From the NCBI GenBank assembly GCA_964424945.1, contig CAYRLB010000001.1, forward strand, positions 1 through 64,000: a stretch of DNA of 64,000 nucleotides, read 5' to 3'. The stretch is from WHSP01 sp964424945 (lineage in GTDB: Bacteria > Gemmatimonadota > Gemmatimonadetes > Longimicrobiales > Longimicrobiaceae). The notes under the pieces are model-generated. The model made no database searches, was not told the DNA's origin, and was given only the letters and a program-made list of their open reading frames with translations. This document shows, one piece after another, positions 53,164 through 61,574 of this stretch (position 1 is its first letter; each line of letters starts with the position of its first letter). The translations under genes were made by a program, and so were the position numbers.

Positions 53164-53438
53164 GCGGGTACCGCTCCCTCCGCCGCATCTTCGATCACCG
53201 CCACCTCGAAATCCTCCGTGACCGGGTTGGCCAGGAGCTGGCGACACATCGCGATCGCCTGCTGACGCGCCGCCTCGGAATCGGGGGCGTCGAGCTGGAG
53301 GCGGACCAATCTTCCGACATGAACCTCTTCCACGCCCGAAAAGCCGAGCGAGGTCAGCGCCCCATGCACAGCCTTACCCTGCGGATCGAGGATACCCCGC
53401 CGCGGGACGACGCGGACTTCGACCTGATATGTCATCAC
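53160..53438 (-). CDS. purS: Phosphoribosylformylglycinamidine synthase subunit PurS
   Basis: A 92-residue structural subunit of the PurLQS complex. VEVRVVPRRGILDPQGKAVH, LGFSGVEEVHVGRLVRLQLD and QLLANPVTEDFEVAVIED match the family closely. It starts 7 bases after the pssA stop and overlaps purQ. Confidence 0.95.
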   Translation of the reverse strand: MMTYQVEVRVVPRRGILDPQGKAVHGALTSLGFSGVEEVHVGRLVRLQLDAPDSEAARQQAIAMCRQLLANPVTEDFEVAVIEDAAEGAVPA

Positions 53439-53445
53439 GCCTCAT

Positions 53446-54297
53446 TCATTTGGGAAAACGCCGGACGCGCCTGCGAAAGCGCGGTCGCGGCTCGATCGAA
53501 TCGTACGCAAGATCCCGCTGACCCTGCTCCGTCTCCTCAACGTCGATAAGCGGATCCCGGTGCGGAAGCCGCTCATGGAAGCCTGCCATCACAGTGCGGA
53601 CCAGGCCGACCGTGATATAAATGATGCAGGCCGGAAAGAAGAAGAGCGACGGGATGGTGAACGCCGCCACGGTCGCGAGCAGGGCGATCCCCATCGTGAC
53701 CCTCCCGCGCATCGTACGCGGGTCGAAACGGGGGACGACGGGATAAAGGACGTGGCTCATCATCAGCGCGGCGAGCGCGAGAAGAAGTGCCACGGTCAGC
53801 TGACTCCAGGGCAGGTGTGACAGATTCGCCTGGAAGAAGTCGGTCTGACTGAATGGATAGAAGGTCGCGATGGTCATCCCCGCCGTCGGGGAGGGGAGAC
53901 CATGGAAGTTCGCCTTCGCCTGGCCAGCCTGCTCTACATTGAACCGCGCAAGCCGTATCACGCCCGCTGCGATGTAGATGTAGGCGATCGCCCAGGTCCA
54001 GGCGCCTTCGGAAAGGAAGAGGAAGTAGGCGATGACGGCCGGGGCGACCCCGAAGCTTATCGCGTCGACGAGCGAGTCGATCTGCTCGCCGAACTCACTC
54101 CCGGTGCTGGTGAAGCGCGCGATGCGGCCATCCAGCATGTCGACGGCTGCAGCGACGACGATCAGCCAGGCGGCGAGGTCGAACTGACCCCGCGAGGCGC
54201 TGATCATCGCCCAGAAGCCGAGGAAAAGATTTCCGAGCGTGAAGGCGCTGGGAAGGACGATGACGCCGCGTTGGAGTTGACGGCGCGAAGGTCTCAT
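53446..54297 (-). CDS. pssA: CDP-diacylglycerol-serine O-phosphatidyltransferase
   Basis: Makes phosphatidylserine from CDP-diacylglycerol and serine in the inner membrane. The CDP-alcohol phosphotransferase signature is complete: DGRIARFTSTGSEFGEQIDSLVD. About 7-8 membrane segments follow, for example TWAIAYIYIAAGVI, LTVALLLALAALMMSHVLY and FTIPSLFFFPACIIYITVGL. The basic tail has many arginines. It sits between purC and purS with 4-base and 7-base spacing, so its expression is tied to purine synthesis. Confidence 0.93.
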   Translation of the reverse strand: MRPSRRQLQRGVIVLPSAFTLGNLFLGFWAMISASRGQFDLAAWLIVVAAAVDMLDGRIARFTSTGSEFGEQIDSLVDAISFGVAPAVIAYFLFLSEGAWTWAIAYIYIAAGVIRLARFNVEQAGQAKANFHGLPSPTAGMTIATFYPFSQTDFFQANLSHLPWSQLTVALLLALAALMMSHVLYPVVPRFDPRTMRGRVTMGIALLATVAAFTIPSLFFFPACIIYITVGLVRTVMAGFHERLPHRDPLIDVEETEQGQRDLAYDSIEPRPRFRRRVRRFPK

Positions 54298-55238
54298 CCG
54301 CGGCCCCAGGTCGTCAGATCCACGTCGTCGAGGGTGCTGCCCGTGAGCAGACGGAACGCTTCCTGGTAGCGGCGGGCTGTTTCTTCGACCTGAGCCTCAG
54401 GCAGATCGGGCGCAGGGGGGTGCCGATCCCACCTTCCACCTGCGACGAGCCCTTCGAGATAGTCGCGGATCGGCTGCTTGTCGAAGGAGGGCTGCGGATG
54501 GCCGGCCCGATAGCCGTCGCTGGGCCAGAAGCGCGACGAATCCGGGGTCATCATCTCATCCATGACCCGAAGCGTACCATCGGTATCGCGGCCGAACTCG
54601 AACTTGGTATCGGCGATGATGATGCCCCTCTGCGCGGCGATCTTCCTGCCATGTTCGTAGATGCGGATGCTCTGATCGCGCAACTCCGAAGCCACCTCGA
54701 CACCTACTGCCTCAGCCGCCTGGGCGAAGCTGATGTTCTCGTCGTGGCCCTCTTCCGCTTTCGTGGCGGGGGAGAAAACCGGACTTTCCATCTGCTGGGA
54801 CTCCAGGAGACCTGCGGGAAGAGGCTCACCGGCGAGGGTGCCCGCTTCGCGATACTCCTTCCATGCCGATCCCGAGATGTAGCCGCGAACGACGCACTCG
54901 ATCGGCACCGGCTCGAGCTTCCGCGCGAGCATCGAACGGCGCGCCCACACGCTCCGGCTCGCCGCAAGCTGCGGATAGCGGCTCGCGATCTCCTCCGGAT
55001 CGATCGACAGGACGTGGTTCGGAACGAGGTCGGCGGTCTGACCGAACCACCATGCGGAGATCAGCGTGAGGACCTCACCCTTCCGCGGGACGGGCTGCGG
55101 CAGAACGACGTCGAACGCACTGACCCGATCTGTGGCGACGAGGAGAAGCGCGTCGCCAAGATCATAAACGTCGCGCACCTTCCCTCTCCGAAGCAGGGGT
55201 GCGGGAAGGTCCGTTTGCGCAATCGTTTCGTTCAGCAC
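54294..55238 (-). CDS. purC: Phosphoribosylaminoimidazole-succinocarboxamide synthase
   Basis: Adds aspartate to CAIR in purine synthesis. GKVRDVYDLGDALLLVATDRVSAFD near the start, PIECVVRGYISGSAWKEY and IIIADTKFEFGRDTDG with MDEMMTPDSSRFWP are diagnostic of the long (about 300-residue) form. The GTG at 55238 gives 314 residues; the longer frame upstream is not conserved. A TATAAG sequence ends only 9 bases before the GTG, so a very short or no leader is possible. Confidence 0.95.
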   Translation of the reverse strand: MLNETIAQTDLPAPLLRRGKVRDVYDLGDALLLVATDRVSAFDVVLPQPVPRKGEVLTLISAWWFGQTADLVPNHVLSIDPEEIASRYPQLAASRSVWARRSMLARKLEPVPIECVVRGYISGSAWKEYREAGTLAGEPLPAGLLESQQMESPVFSPATKAEEGHDENISFAQAAEAVGVEVASELRDQSIRIYEHGRKIAAQRGIIIADTKFEFGRDTDGTLRVMDEMMTPDSSRFWPSDGYRAGHPQPSFDKQPIRDYLEGLVAGGRWDRHPPAPDLPEAQVEETARRYQEAFRLLTGSTLDDVDLTTWGRG

Positions 55239-55410
55239 CGAGCTTTTCTTATAGCACTGGGATAGCCAGGACAATTCACAAAAGTAACAGTTTTGAACGG
55301 ATAGCGGCAAGCTGCCGGGAAGCCCGCCGCCGTCCACCGCTCCGATCATCGCCCTGGCGGGTGATCGTGGGGGTCGCATTGCTGCGCCGGCCCGATCACC
55401 CTCGCCCGCT
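55239..55410 (-). promoter_or_regulatory. Probable internal promoter region before purC
   Basis: A 172-base gap interrupts the otherwise close-packed pur run. Reading the minus strand, TTGTCC is followed after 15 bases by TATAAG, which lies 9 bases before the purC GTG. The spacing is shorter than the ideal 17. A PurR box or riboswitch is not visible. Confidence 0.35.
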
Positions 55411-56955
55411 TCAGATCCCGTACAGCGGCCGGAGCTTGTTCTCCAGATACGACATGAACGGGAGCGCCGTAAGGCTCTCGCCCGAGACCCGGCGGCAGAG
55501 TTCCGGCGCGGTGAAGCGGCGGCCATGGCAGTGGATCTCTCGTCTCAGCCATTCGAGCAGCGGCTCGAACTCGCCGCGGGTGAAACTCCCGTCGAGATCC
55601 GGAAGCTGCTGCCGGAGCGCGCTCCAGAACTGCGCGGCGTAAAGATTCCCGAGCGTATAGGTCGGGAAATATCCGATCGCACCCATCGACCAGTGAACGT
55701 CCTGGAGGCAGCCGCGGCGATCATCGGGCACGTCAAGGCCGAGGTCGGACTTCATCCGCTCGTTCCAGACCCCCGGCACCTCCCGAACCGGCAGATCGCC
55801 GGAAAGCAGCCCGCGCTCGAGGTCGAAGCGGATCATGATGTGGAGATTGTAGGTCGCCTCATCGCTGTCCACCCGGATGAGGCCGGGCTGGACGACGTTC
55901 ATGGCACCATAAACCTGGTCGACGGTCAGACCATCGAGCGCGGTCCCGAAGGCGGCCGCGGCCTCCGGAAGCGCCCACGCCCAGAAGGAGGCGGAGCGCC
56001 CGACCATGTTCTCCCACATCCGGGACTGGCTCTCGTGAATCCCGAGGCTTACCGACTCGCTCAGCGGCTGGCCCGGATGCGCATCTTTCGGAAGCCCCTG
56101 CTCGTAGAGGCCGTGCCCGGTTTCGTGCAGGGTGGAGCTGAGTGCGTCGAAGAAGTCCAGCTCGGTGTAGCGGGTCGTCATTCGCGTGTCCCCCCGCCCG
56201 ACGCCCTGGCAGAAGGGGTGAGTCGAGGTGTCGAGCCGTCCGGCGTTGAAGTCGAAGCCGACCCGACCGGCAACATATGCATTGAACGCAGCCTGTCGTT
56301 CAATGGGGATCCGGATGTCGCTGAGACGGCGCGCCGCCGACTTCTCCGTCGCAGCGATCTCCTGGATCAGCGGCGCGAGACGACCGCGAAGGTCGGTGAA
56401 AACCTCCACGATTTCAGCGGTGCGAGCACCCGGTTCGTACTCGTCGAGGAGTGGGTCGTATCGGTCGACGGTGTCCGGCCCGGCGAGGCAATCGGCACGC
56501 AGTCGGGTCAGCTCCACGATCTTCTCGAGCCAGGGAGCAAAGCTCTCGAAATCGCTGCGCTCCCGGGCTTCGCGCCAGGCCCGCTGGGCGTGCGTGGTCG
56601 TCTCTGCGAACTGCCGGATCAGCGATGACGGGACCTTGACGGCCTGGTCGTAGCCGCGCCGCAGCTCGCGGAGGTTCGCGGCGATGATGGGGTCGCTGGT
56701 GAGGTTCGAATCCTCCTCACAGCGCGCCAGCATGTCCGCCATCCGCGGGGAGATGCGCCGCTCATGGACGAGCTGTCCGAGTGCCGCTCCCTGCTCCGCA
56801 CGCAATGCAGTGCCGCTCCTCGGCATCATCGTCTCCTGGTCCCACGAGAGAAGCGCATTGACGGACGCGAGGACCTCGATCTCCCGAAGTTCACGACAAA
56901 GCTCGTCGTAGGCGGGGGATGACCCGGATGAAGGGGCACGAACCGGTTCGGGCAT
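55411..56955 (-). CDS. M32-family metallocarboxypeptidase
   Basis: A 514-residue cytoplasmic carboxypeptidase, related to the Thermus Taq enzyme. SSTLHETGHGLYEQGLP holds the HEXXH zinc site, ESVSLGIHESQSRMWENMVG the third ligand, and IRVDSDEATYNLHIMIRFD a family segment. The start at 56955 is preferred since GAGG lies 5 bases before it; 56970 would overlap purB by 8 bases. It trims C-terminal residues from peptides. It sits between purB and purC, which suggests shared control with purine synthesis. Confidence 0.93.
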   Translation of the reverse strand: MPEPVRAPSSGSSPAYDELCRELREIEVLASVNALLSWDQETMMPRSGTALRAEQGAALGQLVHERRISPRMADMLARCEEDSNLTSDPIIAANLRELRRGYDQAVKVPSSLIRQFAETTTHAQRAWREARERSDFESFAPWLEKIVELTRLRADCLAGPDTVDRYDPLLDEYEPGARTAEIVEVFTDLRGRLAPLIQEIAATEKSAARRLSDIRIPIERQAAFNAYVAGRVGFDFNAGRLDTSTHPFCQGVGRGDTRMTTRYTELDFFDALSSTLHETGHGLYEQGLPKDAHPGQPLSESVSLGIHESQSRMWENMVGRSASFWAWALPEAAAAFGTALDGLTVDQVYGAMNVVQPGLIRVDSDEATYNLHIMIRFDLERGLLSGDLPVREVPGVWNERMKSDLGLDVPDDRRGCLQDVHWSMGAIGYFPTYTLGNLYAAQFWSALRQQLPDLDGSFTRGEFEPLLEWLRREIHCHGRRFTAPELCRRVSGESLTALPFMSYLENKLRPLYGI

Positions 56956-56962
56956 GATGGCC

Positions 56963-58402
56963 TCAGACATGGAGTTCCGGCGTCGGCTGCTCGACTTCTC
57001 CTGCGTATCGTGCGAGTACCGGGGTCACCCACTCTTCGAGGAAGGCGTCCACCTGCTCAGGCGCACGGCCGACATACCGCTCAGGGCGCAGCGCTTCCTC
57101 CAGCTCCGCGCGCTCCACCCCGAAGGCCGAATCGGCGGCGATGCGGTCGAGGAGGTCATTGTCGAGCCCCTCCATCTTCACACGTTCGCCGGCCGCGATC
57201 GCATGCTTCCGGACCCGCTCATGAAGGTCCTGCCGGTCTCCGCCCGCCCGAACACTGCGCATCATCAGATTCTCCGTGGCCATGAAGGGGAGCTCGTCCA
57301 TCAGCCTGCGGCGGATCATCTCCGGGTAGACGACGAGCCCCGAGGACACATTGTGGAGGATGAGGAGGATCGAATCGATCGTCAGATATGCTTCCGGGAC
57401 GGCGATCCGCTTGTTGGCGGAATCGTCCAGGGTGCGCTCGAACCACTGCGTCGCGGCGGTGAACGCCGGATCCATCACGAGGGTGATGGCATGGCGCGCC
57501 AGCGCGGTGATGCGCTCGGTGCGCATCGGGTTCCGCTTGTACGGCATCGCAGAGGAGCCGATCTGATGCTCCTCGAATGGCTCCTCGATCTCCTTCAGAT
57601 GGGAGAGCAGCCGGATATCGTGTGCGAACTTCGACGCGGATTGCGCGACGCCGGCGAGGGTCGAGAGGCAGCTGTAGTCGGTCTTCCGGGTGTACGTCTG
57701 GCCGGTGACGCCATAGAGCTTGTCGAAGCCCATCCGCGCAGCAACCCTTCGGTTCAGCTCCTCGACCTTCTCATGATCCCCCTCGAAGAGATCGAGGAAG
57801 GAGGCCTGGGTGCCGGTCGTGCCGCGCAAGCCGCGGAAGCGAAGGGTGTCGAGACGGAACTCGATTTCCTCCAGGTCCAGGAGCAGGTCCTGAATCCAGA
57901 GGGTCGCGCGCTTCCCGACTGTGGTCGGCTGCGCGGGCTGGAAGTGTGTGAAGCCGAGCGTCGGAAGGTCGCGGTAGGTGCGCGCGAAGTCGGAGAGCGC
58001 CAGGACGACGCCGAGAAGACGCCGCCGCACGAGGATGAGCGCTTCCCGATGCTGGATGAGGTCGGTGTTGTCACCGACGAAGGCGCTCGTCGCCCCGAGA
58101 TGGATGATCCCTCGCGCAGCAGGCGCCTGCTCCCCCAGGTGATGGACGTGCGCCATCACATCATGCCGGAGCTCTCGTTCGAGAGCGCCCGCGCGCTTGA
58201 GGTCGAAGTCATCGAGATGCTGGCGAATCGCTTCGATCGCTTCCTCCGACACCTCCAGCCCCATCTCCCGTTCGGCCTCGGCCAGCGCCAGCCAGAGCCT
58301 GCGCCATTGGCCGAACTTGAACTTTGCGGAGAAGATGTACGACATCTCCGAAGAGGCGTACCTGCCGGTAAGCGGATTCTCGTAACGGTCGGCTGCGTCC
58401 AT
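56963..58402 (-). CDS. purB: Adenylosuccinate lyase
   Basis: Cleaves SAICAR and adenylosuccinate in purine synthesis. The 479-residue protein has GIIHLGATSAFVGDNTDL, TLGFTHFQPAQPTTVGKRA, and the fumarase-superfamily signature GSSAMPYKRNPMRTERI near 285. It is close to animal and Legionella-type PurB in length. It starts 60 bases after truA. Confidence 0.96.
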   Translation of the reverse strand: MDAADRYENPLTGRYASSEMSYIFSAKFKFGQWRRLWLALAEAEREMGLEVSEEAIEAIRQHLDDFDLKRAGALERELRHDVMAHVHHLGEQAPAARGIIHLGATSAFVGDNTDLIQHREALILVRRRLLGVVLALSDFARTYRDLPTLGFTHFQPAQPTTVGKRATLWIQDLLLDLEEIEFRLDTLRFRGLRGTTGTQASFLDLFEGDHEKVEELNRRVAARMGFDKLYGVTGQTYTRKTDYSCLSTLAGVAQSASKFAHDIRLLSHLKEIEEPFEEHQIGSSAMPYKRNPMRTERITALARHAITLVMDPAFTAATQWFERTLDDSANKRIAVPEAYLTIDSILLILHNVSSGLVVYPEMIRRRLMDELPFMATENLMMRSVRAGGDRQDLHERVRKHAIAAGERVKMEGLDNDLLDRIAADSAFGVERAELEEALRPERYVGRAPEQVDAFLEEWVTPVLARYAGEVEQPTPELHV

Positions 58403-58462
58403 CAGTCGGTCGGCTTCCTTTATGAGGGGGTCGATAGCTCCCCGTTGATCGTCGTCTCGAAT

Positions 58463-59254
58463 TCAAGTCGGCAGATAGCCACGCGGGTAGCACCCGGTGT
58501 CGTAATCCACCCGTGCCAGATAAAGCCCCTCGGGTGGGGCAGGCGGAGAGGTCAGGAGCTCGGATTCCCCGCCGAGAAGTGCGGCAAGATCGGAAAGGGG
58601 CCGTTTGCCGCTCGCTATGTCCACCATCGTACCGACAAGATAACGGACCATATGGTGGAGGAACCGATTCGCGGAAATATGCAGATCCAGACCCACCGCC
58701 TCCGATTCCACCCAACGCGCCTGCGTTACCGTGCAGCGGTCGCCCCGCTCTTCCTGGCCCGCCTTGGCGAAGGCGCGGAAGGAGTGGTCCCCCACGATCT
58801 GCCGGCCGGCTTCATCGAGAAGTGCCCGGTCGAGAGGGCGAGCGAAAGGCCAGCACCATCGCGAATGAAAGGGCGATGCGGCCTCCTCCACCGTCCCCAC
58901 ACGATAGATGTACGACCGCTGCCTCGCGTCGAAGCGGGGATGAAAGCGCGGGTCGACCTCCTCGGCATGTGCAATCCAGATGGTCGGCGGAAGAAGTGCG
59001 TTCGCAGCCTTTCGCACCTTCGTTGCATCCCAGCTGAGAGGCGCATCGACCGTGGCGACCTGCCCCGTCGCGTGCACCCCTCGATCGGTGCGCCCCGACC
59101 CGGTGACACGCGCGGGACGGTTGAACAGGCGGCTGAAGAGCGCCTCCAGAACCCCCTGCACGGTCGGATCGCGCGGCTGAAGCTGCCAGCCGAAAAAGGC
59201 CGCTCCGTCGTACTGAACGGTGAACGCGATGCGTCGATAATCCCCTGAAGACAT
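58463..59254 (-). CDS. truA: tRNA pseudouridine(38-40) synthase
   Basis: Modifies the anticodon arm of many tRNAs. IAFTVQYDGAAFFGWQLQP is the start, TGSGRTDRGVHATGQVA contains catalytic Asp57, and RFLHHMVRYLVGTMVDIASG is the C-terminal family motif. Length is 263 residues. It is the first gene of the run that continues with purB. The start lies 450 bases from the divergent trpD gene. Confidence 0.96.
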   Translation of the reverse strand: MSSGDYRRIAFTVQYDGAAFFGWQLQPRDPTVQGVLEALFSRLFNRPARVTGSGRTDRGVHATGQVATVDAPLSWDATKVRKAANALLPPTIWIAHAEEVDPRFHPRFDARQRSYIYRVGTVEEAASPFHSRWCWPFARPLDRALLDEAGRQIVGDHSFRAFAKAGQEERGDRCTVTQARWVESEAVGLDLHISANRFLHHMVRYLVGTMVDIASGKRPLSDLAALLGGESELLTSPPAPPEGLYLARVDYDTGCYPRGYLPT

Positions 59255-59478
59255 GGCGGGAAGCTATCGCCGCAGGGCATCCGTTCGCCACCGGAGTGTC
59301 ACGCGGGTCAGAGTGAGGGGCGGATCATCGGGCGGCCCGCAAGATGGTCTCTGTGAAGCGCGCCGGATGTAACGAAGTGTCGGCGCAGCTCGAATAAACA
59401 TGAACCGGAGCTTACTGCTGGCGAGGCCTGAACGTCAGCGATCGCTTGAAGGGTGAGTTTCGTTGTCGTGCGGGGGAG
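59255..59478. other. Divergent intergenic region between truA and the trp leader
   Basis: About 220 bases with no visible gene. Promoters of truA and the trp genes should lie here. TTGAAG at about 59448 is a possible -35 for the trp side, but no matching -10 is clear. Confidence 0.3.
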
Positions 59479-59526
59479 ATGGCGCCCCGCAGGCAGTGGT
59501 TGTGGCTCGGGCATTCTGAAGCCTGA
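59479..59526 (+). CDS. trpL: Putative trp operon leader peptide
   Basis: An ATG with GGGGG just before it begins a 15-residue peptide, MAPRRQWLWLGHSEA, followed by TGA. Two of 15 codons are TGG with one codon between, a pattern used in ribosome-mediated attenuation. GCGGGG and CCCCGC flank the start and can form a hairpin over it. A T-run (TTTTTT) lies before trpD near 59675, but its upstream stem is weak, so the terminator is not proven. Chance occurrence cannot be ruled out. Confidence 0.45.
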   Translation: MAPRRQWLWLGHSEA

Positions 59527-59703
59527 CTTCAATATGCGTGCAGCAGATTCCCGTCGCCGTCACGTGTGGGGCGGAAAACCCGCGCGCGAATGGGCGCCTG
59601 CAGGAGAATCCGCCGGGATCGGCTCGTTTGACATCATCTTCGCGAAGTCGCTACTTTCGGGCGCTTCCGACCCCCTTTTTTCTCGCTGCACCTGCGCGTC
59701 CGA

Positions 59704-60723
59704 ATGCCGCTCCAGAAGCTGATCCGTATCGCCGTGGACACCCCCCTTTCCGCCGAGGATGCGGAAGTGGCGTTTGGTGAGATCATGCAGGGCAGGGCGA
59801 CGCCCGTTCAGATCGCAGCGCTGCTCATCGCCATCCGGGCTCGGGGCGCGGTGCCGGAAGAGGTGGCCGGCGGCGTGCGCGCGCTCCGCGCCGCGATGGT
59901 CCCGGTGGCCGTGGACGAGGCTGTCGGCGTGGTCGATACCTGCGGGACGGGGGGCGGCAACGTCACGACATTCAACATCTCGACGGCTGCGGCCCTACTC
60001 GCCTCCGGCCTCGGGATCCCCGTGGCGAAACACGGGAACCGCAGCTTCAGCTCCAGATGCGGGAGTGCGGACGTCCTGGAAAGCCTCGGCGTACGGATCG
60101 ATGTCCCCGCGGACAGGCAGGCGGAAATCCTTCGGGAGGTCGGAATCGTCTTCCTCTTCGCACCCTCGCACCATCCTGCGATGCGGCATGTGGGGCCGGT
60201 GAGGAAGGAGCTCGGGATGTTCACCATCATGAACCTTCTCGGGCCGCTCACCAACCCGGCAGGCGTCCGTCGCCAGGTTGTCGGCGTCGCGGACCCCGCC
60301 CTGATTCCACTCGTCGCGGGAGCGCTGCAGAACCTCGGACATGAGCGGGCGCTCGTCGTCCATGGCGAGCCGGGCCTCGACGAACTCAGCCCGCTCGGCG
60401 TCACCCGCGGCATCGAACTGGTCGATGGCGAACTTCGCGATCTCCGCTTCGACCCCGAACGCGAACTGGGTTGGAGCGGCTTCCAGAACATCGAGCTGGC
60501 AGGGGGCGGGCCGGCAGAAAACGCCGCGGTCATCACCGAGGTCCTGCAGGGAAGACGACGGGGCGCAGCCCGCGCTGCCGTCCTGCTCAACGCAGCCGCC
60601 GCTCTTCTGGTCGCCGACCGCGCCTCCTCACTCGCTGAAGGCGTCACCACAGCCGAAGAAGCCCTGGACGCAGGCCTCGGCTGGGAACAGCTCGAGCGCC
60701 TCCGGAAGGCGACCGCGGAATAA
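59704..60723 (+). CDS. trpD: Anthranilate phosphoribosyltransferase
   Basis: Joins anthranilate to PRPP in tryptophan synthesis. Motifs are DTCGTGGGNVTTFNISTAAAL (split: DTCGTGGGNVTTFNIST, residues about 78-94), KHGNRSFSSRCGSADVLESL with conserved KHGNR at 109-113, and FLFAPSHHPAMRHVGPVRKE. Length is 339 residues. It is separated from trpC by lexA and a small ORF on the other strand. Confidence 0.97.
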   Translation: MPLQKLIRIAVDTPLSAEDAEVAFGEIMQGRATPVQIAALLIAIRARGAVPEEVAGGVRALRAAMVPVAVDEAVGVVDTCGTGGGNVTTFNISTAAALLASGLGIPVAKHGNRSFSSRCGSADVLESLGVRIDVPADRQAEILREVGIVFLFAPSHHPAMRHVGPVRKELGMFTIMNLLGPLTNPAGVRRQVVGVADPALIPLVAGALQNLGHERALVVHGEPGLDELSPLGVTRGIELVDGELRDLRFDPERELGWSGFQNIELAGGGPAENAAVITEVLQGRRRGAARAAVLLNAAAALLVADRASSLAEGVTTAEEALDAGLGWEQLERLRKATAE

Positions 60724-60741
60724 CCGCCGGCGCCCGCGCCG

Positions 60742-60873
60742 CTAAACGGTTATGACCGCCTGCAGCTCCCAGGGTCCCGGGAAGGGCGCCGCCGCCGGCT
60801 CATTCATGAAAACGACGCGGCTCCCCTTCTTGTCGATCCGGCCTATGACCCAGAGCGTGCTCTTCCCCTTCAT
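60742..60873 (-). CDS. Small 43-residue protein downstream of lexA, unknown
   Basis: A frame of 43 codons runs from ATG at 60873 to TAG at 60742, with GGGAG 7 bases before the start and only 18 bases after the lexA stop. The sequence begins MKGKSTLWVIGRIDKKGSR and ends with PFPGPWELQAVITV; it has a basic start, a strand-like middle and a hydrophobic end. Codon use is GC-rich like the neighbours. It is probably co-transcribed with lexA. I recognise no family. Confidence 0.55.
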   Translation of the reverse strand: MKGKSTLWVIGRIDKKGSRVVFMNEPAAAPFPGPWELQAVITV

Positions 60874-60891
60874 TCGCGGCTCCCTGGCTGA

Positions 60892-61494
60892 TTAGTATCT
60901 GCGGATGACGGCGACCACGATCCCCTGGATCGCCACTTCGGACTCATCGAAATACATCGCCTCCATCGTGGCATTCGCCGGCTGGAGCCGGATCCGCCCC
61001 GCCCGCTCCCGGTAATACTTCTTGACGGTCGCCGAGTCGCCATTCACCAGGGCCACCACCATCTCCCCATTGTCGGCCGTCTGACGGGAGTTCACCACGA
61101 TGTAGTCGCCGTCCCGGATCTGCTCCTCGATCATCGAGTCGCCCCGGACGCGCAGGACGTAATTATTGCCCGATCGCAACATATCATGGGGCACTGACAG
61201 CGACTCCCGCTCCTCGATCGCTTCGATCGGATAACCGGCCGCAACGGTGCCGAGAAGAGGAAGGTCTACCGCGAGCGTTCCCTCGGCCGGAACCAGCTCC
61301 AGCGAGCGGCTCCGGTTGTAGTTCTTCCTTAAATAGCCCTTTCGCTCCAGATTACTGAGGTGCTCGTGAACCGTGGCGAGCGAGGAATAGCCGAAAAAGC
61401 CTGCGATCTCCTCGAAGCTCGGGGAGTAGCCGTAGCTGTCCAGAAAGCTCTCGATGTAGTCGAGGATCTCGCGCTGGCGCTTCGTGAGTGACAT
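60892..61494 (-). CDS. lexA: SOS transcriptional repressor LexA
   Basis: A 200-residue repressor that self-cleaves when RecA is active. The winged-helix DNA-binding half is TKRQREILDYIESFLDSYGY and GFFGYSSLATVHEHLSNLER. The cleavage site is Ala86-Gly87 in TVAAGYP, the catalytic Ser120 is in RVRGDSMIEE, and Lys158 is in SATVKKYYRE. It lies antisense between trpD and trpC and diverges from trpC. GAAC-N7-GAAG upstream (61522-61536) is a one-mismatch resemblance to a direct-repeat SOS box. Confidence 0.97.
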   Translation of the reverse strand: MSLTKRQREILDYIESFLDSYGYSPSFEEIAGFFGYSSLATVHEHLSNLERKGYLRKNYNRSRSLELVPAEGTLAVDLPLLGTVAAGYPIEAIEERESLSVPHDMLRSGNNYVLRVRGDSMIEEQIRDGDYIVVNSRQTADNGEMVVALVNGDSATVKKYYRERAGRIRLQPANATMEAMYFDESEVAIQGIVVAVIRRY

Positions 61495-61574
61495 GGCTTG
61501 AAACGGCGGAAGTTGGAGGCCGAACAGACACCGAAGTGAATCTACCCGAAGCGAAGCCGAAGGGCAAGGAAGAC
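61495..61574. promoter_or_regulatory. Divergent lexA-trpC promoter region with possible LexA site
   Basis: Only 80 bases separate the lexA and trpC starts. GAAC AGACACC GAAG at 61522-61536 resembles the GAAC-N7-GAAC type of SOS box with one mismatch. A LexA site here would place trpC-F-B next to SOS control. The Gemmatimonadota LexA motif is not known to me, so this is a weak suggestion. Confidence 0.3.

Noticed and set aside
56700..56712. GGTTCGAATCC sequence resembling a tRNA T-loop
   Set aside because: It lies inside the M32 peptidase coding sequence and has no acceptor stem or anticodon arm around it.
59453..59722. 89-codon frame overlapping the trp leader
   Set aside because: It is in another frame, runs into trpD and has an improbable Arg/Ser/Cys-rich sequence.
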